Position numbers and translations under genes: made by a program
NCBI GenBank assembly: GCA_031417915.1
Contig: JANOWN010000020.1
Span: forward strand, 1 to 10,498
Source of the DNA: Methylotenera_A sp031417915
GTDB lineage: Bacteria > Pseudomonadota > Gammaproteobacteria > Burkholderiales > Methylophilaceae
Direction: 5' to 3'
Length of the DNA stretch: 10,498 nucleotides
Shown here: positions 6,179 through 10,498 of the stretch, piece by piece
Position numbering within the stretch: the first letter of the stretch is position 1
Layout: each line of letters starts with the position of its first letter
Notes under the pieces: generated by a model
What the model was told of the DNA's origin: nothing
The model's input: the letters and a program-made list of their open reading frames with translations, nothing else
Database searches by the model: none

Positions 6179-6955
6179 TTATTCGAAATTAATCACAGGT
6201 TGATGAAAGTAATCTTGACCTGCTATTTTCAAATCTACGGTTGAAGCCAACATAATCGAATCGGCAATCACCCACAGCACGTTCAGTTTAAATTGCAGAA
6301 TATCCAGCGCTTTTAATTGCATCTCGCGCGAAGTGCTAAAGTAATCTAGCGTTACACCCAAACCTTGCTCTACGTCGCGCCTGGCCTCAGTTAAGCGCTT
6401 TTTAAAGTAGCTTAAACCTTCTTCCTTGATCCACGGGTACATGGTTGGCCACGAGCTAATGCGCTGCTGGTGAATGTGCGGCGCGAATAATTCTGTCAGG
6501 CTAGAACACACGCTTTCTTGCCAGGAGCGTTGTTTGGCGAAATTCACGTAAGCATCCACCGCAAATTTGACGCCTGGGCTGACCAATTTTAAGCTTACAA
6601 CATCTTCACGCGACAAGCCAACCGCATCGCCCAATTGAATCCAAGCTTCAATGCCGCCAACTGCTTTTGTGCCGTCTTCCGCATCTACGCCGTCATGGTC
6701 GGTAATGCGCACAATCCATTGTTTACGCACCTCAACGTCATCGCAATTCGACAAAATTGCCGCGTCTTTCATCGGGATGGAAATCTGATAATAAAAACGG
6801 TTCGCAACCCAGCATTGCAGCTGATCTTTTGTCAATTTACCTTCATACATCATCACATGAAATGGATGATAAATATGGTAACCACGACCTTTTTCGCGCA
6901 GTTTTTCTTCGAATTCGGCTCTAGTCCAAGGTGCTAATGTTGTTAGTGCTGTCAT
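6179..6955 (-). CDS. pqqC: Pyrroloquinoline-quinone synthase PqqC
   Basis: PqqC is a cofactor-less oxidase in the cytoplasm that carries out the last step, ring closure and eight-electron oxidation of AHQQ to PQQ. The 258-residue length is normal. Residues known from Klebsiella PqqC recur with a constant offset of 3: Tyr26-His27 in GYHIYHPFH, Arg53 and Gln57 in ANRFYYQ, Lys63 in PMKDAA, and Arg83 and His87 in VRITDHDG. The HIHQQRISSWPTMYPWI segment and the C-terminal FKLNVLWVIADSIM are also typical. The ATG at 6955 is the natural start, preceded by purine-rich GAGAGATTGAAAG. It lies 103 nt after pqqB, the widest gap within pqqBCDE, because a dispersed repeat fills the space. Confidence 0.96.
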   Translation of the reverse strand: MTALTTLAPWTRAEFEEKLREKGRGYHIYHPFHVMMYEGKLTKDQLQCWVANRFYYQISIPMKDAAILSNCDDVEVRKQWIVRITDHDGVDAEDGTKAVGGIEAWIQLGDAVGLSREDVVSLKLVSPGVKFAVDAYVNFAKQRSWQESVCSSLTELFAPHIHQQRISSWPTMYPWIKEEGLSYFKKRLTEARRDVEQGLGVTLDYFSTSREMQLKALDILQFKLNVLWVIADSIMLASTVDLKIAGQDYFHQPVINFE

Positions 6956-7003
6956 GCTTTCAATCTCTCTTAATCATCTATATTATCACTTTAATCTTAT
7001 ATT

Positions 7004-7048
7004 TAGATACCCTGCAATCCAATATCCATGCGGCCTGCAGAGGCATTA
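7004..7048 (-). repeat. Dispersed palindromic repeat, copy 3, between pqqB and pqqC
   Basis: Read on the - strand, this segment contains CCGCATGGATATTGGATTGC followed by AGGGTATCTA. It aligns with the hairpin at 2428-2470 (CGCATGGATGTTGGCTTGC then AGGGCATCTA) and more loosely with 1991-2028. The arms form an imperfect hairpin (CTGCA with TGCAG, plus weaker pairing outward). In the pqq mRNA it would place a stem between pqqB and pqqC. There is no T tract, so it is more likely a processing or stability element than a terminator. Confidence 0.7.
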
Positions 7049-7058
7049 AAGCTAGATT

Positions 7059-7976
7059 TTAAAGCATAATATCCATGCCATCATAGGCAACTTCGATGCC
7101 ATTTCGAGTAAGTTTGGCGCGCTCGGCAGAATCTTCGCGCAAAATTGGGTTGGTGTTATTGATATGAATCAATACCTTACGAACATCACCGAACTCGTTT
7201 AATTTTTCAATCATTCCACCCTCGCCCGATTGCGGATTATGCCCGATTGAGCGAGCGGTTTTGGTCATCAAACCCATATCAATCATCTCGGTATTAGTCC
7301 AAAACGTACCATCGACCATAATGCAATCTGCTTGGCTCATCAATGCGGGTAAATGCGGTTCGATTTCGCCCAAACCTGGGCTGTACCAGCATTTTTTGCC
7401 AGTTGAAATTTCTTCAATTAGCACGCCGATTGTGTCGCCTGCTTGCGGATCGTTGCGGTGCGGCGAATATGGCGGGGCAGCGCTTTTTAGCGCGACTGAG
7501 GTAAAGCGTAAATTGGGTACATTGGGAACTTCAAAACTAGTTTTTCCATCAATCGGTACTTGGTGATAATTAATTCCGCAATAATGGCCGAGAATATTCA
7601 GTATTTGGTTGCCCGAAGTTAAATCCTCGTAAACCATATCGGTGCAATAAATCTCGCGTTTTACTTTGCCTTCGCGCAGCATAAATAAACCCGTTGTGTG
7701 ATCAATTTGCGCGTCGATTAACACAATCGCTTGAATGCCGCTGTCTCGAATCGCCCGGCCAGGCTGCAATGGCGCGAAGTCTTGAATTTGTTGTAACACG
7801 TCGGGCGATGCGTTAAACAGTACCCAATCGATACCGTTGCTGGAAACACAAATGGAAGATTGTGTGCGCTTGGTAGCTTTAATGGTGCCTTTGCGCAAGC
7901 CATCGCAGTTGGGGCAATTGCAGTTCCACTGCGGAAAACCGCCGCCTGCGGCCGAACCTAAAACATGAATATGCAT
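7059..7976 (-). CDS. pqqB: PQQ biosynthesis protein PqqB (metallo-beta-lactamase fold)
   Basis: PqqB is a metallo-beta-lactamase-fold protein, reported to act as an iron-dependent hydroxylase on the cross-linked Glu-Tyr intermediate. The 305-residue length is standard. The start MHIHVLGSAAGGGFPQWNCN is highly characteristic. Cys19, Cys21 and Cys24 form the CNCPNC zinc site seen in PqqB structures. The metal-binding segment reads IDAQIDHTTGL (Asp88, Asp92, His93), the PqqB form of the HxHxDH motif. Further family blocks are KCWYSPGLGE, DGTFWTNTEM and IHINNTNPIL near the C-terminus. The ATG at 7976 has only a weak purine stretch (AAAAGA) upstream. It lies 145 nt downstream of pqqA, behind a terminator hairpin, so its transcription probably relies on readthrough or an unseen internal promoter. 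Confidence 0.96.
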   Translation of the reverse strand: MHIHVLGSAAGGGFPQWNCNCPNCDGLRKGTIKATKRTQSSICVSSNGIDWVLFNASPDVLQQIQDFAPLQPGRAIRDSGIQAIVLIDAQIDHTTGLFMLREGKVKREIYCTDMVYEDLTSGNQILNILGHYCGINYHQVPIDGKTSFEVPNVPNLRFTSVALKSAAPPYSPHRNDPQAGDTIGVLIEEISTGKKCWYSPGLGEIEPHLPALMSQADCIMVDGTFWTNTEMIDMGLMTKTARSIGHNPQSGEGGMIEKLNEFGDVRKVLIHINNTNPILREDSAERAKLTRNGIEVAYDGMDIML

Positions 7977-8079
7977 GAGAATCTTTTACTTAAATTTGGA
8001 CTTAAAATAGAAAACTAAATTTTACTCTTTACCAATTAAAAAGGCTGAAAACCTATGTTTCATTGGGCAACTTTTTAAC

Positions 8080-8102
8080 AAAAAAAGCTGCCCGAGGGCA
8101 GC
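8080..8102 (-). terminator. Intra-operon terminator between pqqA and pqqB
   Basis: On the - strand GCTGCC-CTCG-GGCAGC (8102-8087) is followed directly by TTTTTTT (8086-8080). It lies about 20 nt beyond the pqqA stop. This is a well-formed intrinsic terminator with a short stem. Because pqqBCDE lie downstream in the same direction, it probably works as an attenuator that keeps pqqA message in excess, in line with the need for PqqA as a consumed substrate. Confidence 0.88.
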
Positions 8103-8121
8103 CTTTATCGAAACAAATAAA

Positions 8122-8193
8122 TTATTTGTTCATTACGTACATTGTAACTTCAAAGCCAAAACGCATTTCAGTAGCAGCTGGAGTTGTCCACAT
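8122..8193 (-). CDS. pqqA: PQQ precursor peptide PqqA (23 residues)
   Basis: This 23-residue peptide is the ribosomally made substrate for PQQ. It begins MWTTPAATEMRFGFEVTMYV and ends MNK. The essential pair sits in the EVTMY motif: Glu15 and Tyr19 are joined by PqqE, cut out and oxidised to PQQ. The N-terminal Met-Trp-Thr and the Arg-x-Gly-Phe-Glu block are typical. The ATG at 8193 has AAAAAGGAAA upstream with 8 nt between GGA and the ATG, a strong ribosome binding site. That site lies in the outer arm of a long palindrome. The gene is short enough to be missed by automatic calling. It heads the pqqABCDE cluster and is followed by its own terminator. Confidence 0.97.
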   Translation of the reverse strand: MWTTPAATEMRFGFEVTMYVMNK

Positions 8194-8198
8194 GATAA

Positions 8199-8290
8199 AT
8201 TTCCTTTTTAAGTTAATTAAGTTCGTTGTTGCTTGTTACTTAAGTGCTACAACGTGAAACGAACTATGCGCCCTATTTAAAAAAGGAAAT
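8199..8290 (-). promoter_or_regulatory. Nested palindrome over the pqqA leader and ribosome binding site
   Basis: On the - strand the outer arms ATTTCCTTTTT (8290-8280) and AAAAAGGAAAT (8209-8199) pair perfectly over 11 bp; the second arm contains the pqqA ribosome binding site. Inside are AGTTCGT (8265-8259) with ACGAACT (8226-8220), CGTTGTAGC (8254-8246) with GCAACAACG (8232-8224, one mismatch), and the palindrome ACTTAAGT (8245-8238). The two inner pairings share bases 8224-8226, so they are partly alternative. If transcription starts upstream of 8290 the folded RNA would hide the ribosome binding site; otherwise the arms may be protein-binding DNA. No convincing -35/-10 pair was seen. Apart from this structure the 150-nt gap between aroG and pqqA holds nothing clear. 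Confidence 0.55.
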
Positions 8291-8343
8291 ACTGCAAAGA
8301 TACCGAATAAAGCCTAAGTAAATTCATTAGGTGAGCATCATTT

Positions 8344-9432
8344 TTATGTCGTTTTATGACGGCGCGCACGCACAGCAGCGGCCAATACTTCAAGCGTTTC
8401 CACACTATCATCCCAACCTAAGCAAGCATCGGTAATCGATTGGCCATAGTTTAATGTTTTGCCTGGCGTGTGTTCTTGGCGACCTTCTTTGATGTGCGAT
8501 TCGACCATCACACCCATAATGCGCGTATCGCCAGCGGCCACCTGCCCTGCCACATCGCGCGCGACATCTTTTTGTTTGGTGTAATCTTTGCTGCTATTAG
8601 CGTGGCTGCAATCAATCATCAACATGGGCGCCAAGCCACTATCCGCAAGGCTTAAAGTCACTTTAGCGACATTAGCAGCATCGTAATTAGGCGTTTTTCC
8701 GCCACGTAAAATCACATGGCAATCATCATTGCCCGTGGTGGAAAATATCGCTGAGTTGCCTTCTTTAGTGAACGATAAAAAATGATGCGGGCTTTGCGCG
8801 GTTTTAATGGCGTCAATCGCCACCTGCACGCCGCCGTCAGTGCCATTTTTAAAGCCTACAGGGCACGATAAGCCAGAAGCCAGCTCGCGGTGCACCTGTG
8901 ATTCCGTCGTACGCGCGCCAATCGCGCCCCAGCTGATTAAATCCGCCGTGTATTGTGGCGTAATTGTGTCTAAAAACTCCATGCCAGCGGGCATGCCCAG
9001 CTCGTTTACATCCAGCAAAAACTTGCGCGCGCGATTTAATCCTTCGTTAATGTCGTAGCTGCCGTCCAAATGCGGGTCGTTAATCAAGCCTTTCCAGCCC
9101 ACGGTGGTACGCGGCTTTTCAAAATACACGCGCATTACAATCAATAAATCGGCGCTCAAATTTTTACGCACTTCCAGCAAACGGCGCGCATACTCAAGTC
9201 CCGCCTCGGTATCGTGTATAGAGCAAGGGCCGATAATCACCAATAGCCTGTCATCAGCTTGATGCAACACTTGATGAATCGCCTTACGCGTGGCGAGTAT
9301 GTTTTGCGTGCTATAGGCGCTTTCTTTCAAACCGCTAATTAAATCTAGTGGCGTAATCAGCGGCTTAACTTCGCGGATACGTACATCGTCCGTGGCTAAT
9401 TTTTCGTAAGCTAGTTTTTCGTCAGCTATCAT
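8344..9432 (-). CDS. aroG: 3-deoxy-7-phosphoheptulonate (DAHP) synthase, class I (AroG/AroF/AroH type)
   Basis: DAHP synthase condenses phosphoenolpyruvate with erythrose 4-phosphate, the first step of the shikimate pathway. The 362-residue protein is of the E. coli AroG/AroF/AroH class. Diagnostic blocks are IIGPCSIHD with metal-ligand Cys70, MRVYFEKPRTTVGWKG (100-115), NDPHLDGSYDIN, GAIGARTTESQVHRELASGL, CPVGFKNGTDG, and DCSHANSSKD with a metal-ligand His. An N-terminal extension of about 45 residues, the region that carries feedback control in this class, is present; which amino acid inhibits it cannot be told from sequence. The symbol could equally be aroF or aroH. The ATG overlaps the hisC stop as ATGA, so the two are translationally coupled. 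No strong terminator follows before pqqA. Confidence 0.93.
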   Translation of the reverse strand: MIADEKLAYEKLATDDVRIREVKPLITPLDLISGLKESAYSTQNILATRKAIHQVLHQADDRLLVIIGPCSIHDTEAGLEYARRLLEVRKNLSADLLIVMRVYFEKPRTTVGWKGLINDPHLDGSYDINEGLNRARKFLLDVNELGMPAGMEFLDTITPQYTADLISWGAIGARTTESQVHRELASGLSCPVGFKNGTDGGVQVAIDAIKTAQSPHHFLSFTKEGNSAIFSTTGNDDCHVILRGGKTPNYDAANVAKVTLSLADSGLAPMLMIDCSHANSSKDYTKQKDVARDVAGQVAAGDTRIMGVMVESHIKEGRQEHTPGKTLNYGQSITDACLGWDDSVETLEVLAAAVRARRHKTT

Positions 9433-10498
9433 TTACTTAATATTTCTTCTAATACGGTTAAAAATCGTGCATTTTCGCTGAATAATCCAATACTTACGCG
9501 CAAATATTCTGGCATTTCATAGTTGGCAATCGGGCGCACAATCACGCCCTTTTGCAGCAATTGTTGGTTCACTTTAGCCGCATTTTGCACTTTAAAACTC
9601 ACAAAATTCGCGAAGGAAGTTATATATTCTAACCCGAGTTTAGCAAAACCTTGCGTCAGTTGCGCCATGCCTGCTTGATTTGCGGCATAACTGCGCGCCA
9701 CGAAATCATCATCAGCCAAGCTGGCAATCGCAGCAACCTGAGCAAGGCTATTCACATTAAATGGTTGGCGCACGCGGTTGAGCATATCCGCAACGTCGGC
9801 GTGCATGAGCCCAAAACCAATGCGCAAGCCAGCCAGTCCATAAGCTTTTGAAAAGGTGCGCGAAATAATCAAATTGTCGAATTCACTCAGCCAGCCAATC
9901 GCTTCAGACTTGTTTTCCGCGCTTAAATATTCATCATAAGCTTCATCCAACACAATAAGCACATGCTTGGGAGCTTCATGGATAAAGGCTCGCAGGGCAT
10001 CTTTTTTTAATAATGTACCAGTTGGATTATTCGGGTTTGCGATAAAAATTAAGCGAGTTTTTGGCGTAATCGCTTTTAAAAAACCATCTAAATCATGCGC
10101 AAAATCTTTTGCTGGCACAACTACGCCGGTTGCGCCTACAGCCTGCGTCACAAGCGGATATACAGCAAACGCATGTTGCGAAAAAATCGCCTCACTTTTT
10201 GATGTTAAGAATGCACGCGCAGTCAGTTCTAAAATATCGTTCGAGCCGTTTCCAAATACAATTTGGTTATGGGCAACTTTAAATTTTTTCGCCACCACTT
10301 CACGTAGCGCAAAACTATTACCATCAGGATATCTCGCAATATCGTGAATCGCATCTTCAATTGCCATTTGCGCTTTTGGACTGATGCCCAATGGATTTTC
10401 GTTTGAGGCTAATTTAATAATATCCGCCTCATTTAAACCCATTTCACGCGCAAGTTCGCTAATCGGCTTACCACCTTGGTAAGGTGCAATGGCGCGAA
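9429..10498 (-). CDS. hisC: Histidinol-phosphate / aromatic aminotransferase (HisC), N-terminus outside window
   Basis: The frame is open to the edge of the window, giving 355 residues without the first few. The visible N-terminal end RAIAPYQGGKPISELARE followed by KLASNENPLG is typical of HisC. PLP-binding features are ANPNNPTG, LDEAYDEY and the Schiff-base lysine in SRTFSKAYGLAGLRIGF. The C-terminus has KGVIVRPIANYEMPEYLRVSIG, with the Arg that binds the substrate carboxylate. The ATG at 10442 is internal (a Met in the ARE-Met-GLNEAD region), not the start. In betaproteobacteria a HisC copy often sits among pheA, tyrA and aromatic genes and is thought to transaminate prephenate or phenylpyruvate-type substrates as well as, or instead of, histidinol phosphate. 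Coupling to DAHP synthase supports that role here, but this is inference. Confidence 0.92.
   Translation of the reverse strand, partial: RAIAPYQGGKPISELAREMGLNEADIIKLASNENPLGISPKAQMAIEDAIHDIARYPDGNSFALREVVAKKFKVAHNQIVFGNGSNDILELTARAFLTSKSEAIFSQHAFAVYPLVTQAVGATGVVVPAKDFAHDLDGFLKAITPKTRLIFIANPNNPTGTLLKKDALRAFIHEAPKHVLIVLDEAYDEYLSAENKSEAIGWLSEFDNLIISRTFSKAYGLAGLRIGFGLMHADVADMLNRVRQPFNVNSLAQVAAIASLADDDFVARSYAANQAGMAQLTQGFAKLGLEYITSFANFVSFKVQNAAKVNQQLLQKGVIVRPIANYEMPEYLRVSIGLFSENARFLTVLEEILSK

Noticed and set aside
8313..8331. Terminator for aroG on the - strand (CCTAA/TTAGG hairpin)
   Set aside because: Only a 5-bp A/T-rich stem with a 9-nt loop, followed by CTTTATT rather than a T run; too weak to call.

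Overview
The window looks like a chromosomal piece of a methylotrophic betaproteobacterium, probably Methylophilaceae (Methylotenera-like). This rests on a complete pqqABCDE set, moderate GC, and betaproteobacterial-looking CysN, FdxA, DAHP synthase and HisC. The family assignment is an inference from gene content and protein character, not from a search.

Positions 1-2475 read on the + strand. They hold the 3' end of cysN (sulfate activation), the 7Fe ferredoxin gene fdxA with a strong terminator, a hotdog thioesterase resembling fluoroacetyl-CoA thioesterase, and an overlapping DUF4126 membrane protein gene. After these comes a second, 5'-truncated copy of the DUF4126 gene. The two copies lie in an ungapped, diverged 356-nt tandem repeat, separated by a small TAGGGC-ended palindromic element that starts exactly where the first copy's terminator arm is lost.

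Positions 2485-4562 read on the - strand. They hold a Bcr/CflA-type MFS exporter gene followed 2 nt later by a stand-alone trypsin-like protease gene. Upstream of the exporter lies a nearly perfect inverted repeat with 42-nt arms.

Positions 4573-8290 are the pqq locus, also on the - strand, in the order pqqA-pqqB-pqqC-pqqD-pqqE. PqqA is a 23-residue peptide with the Glu15/Tyr19 pair that becomes PQQ. PqqD presents it to the radical SAM enzyme PqqE, which cross-links Glu and Tyr; PqqB acts on the processed intermediate and PqqC completes the final oxidation. A hairpin terminator follows pqqA, which should give more pqqA than pqqBCDE message. Upstream of pqqA is a 92-nt nested palindrome whose outer 11-bp stem contains the pqqA ribosome binding site. 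A dispersed palindromic repeat sits between pqqB and pqqC, and related copies follow both DUF4126 copies.

Positions 8344-10498 hold hisC (5' end outside the window) and a DAHP synthase gene, overlapping by ATGA on the - strand. They form an aromatic amino acid module directly upstream of pqq, a pathway that also supplies tyrosine.

The least ordinary parts are the pqqA leader palindrome, the three-copy palindromic repeat, the DUF4126 partial duplication with its junction element, and the orphan protease. No RNA genes, CRISPR arrays or complete insertion sequences were seen.
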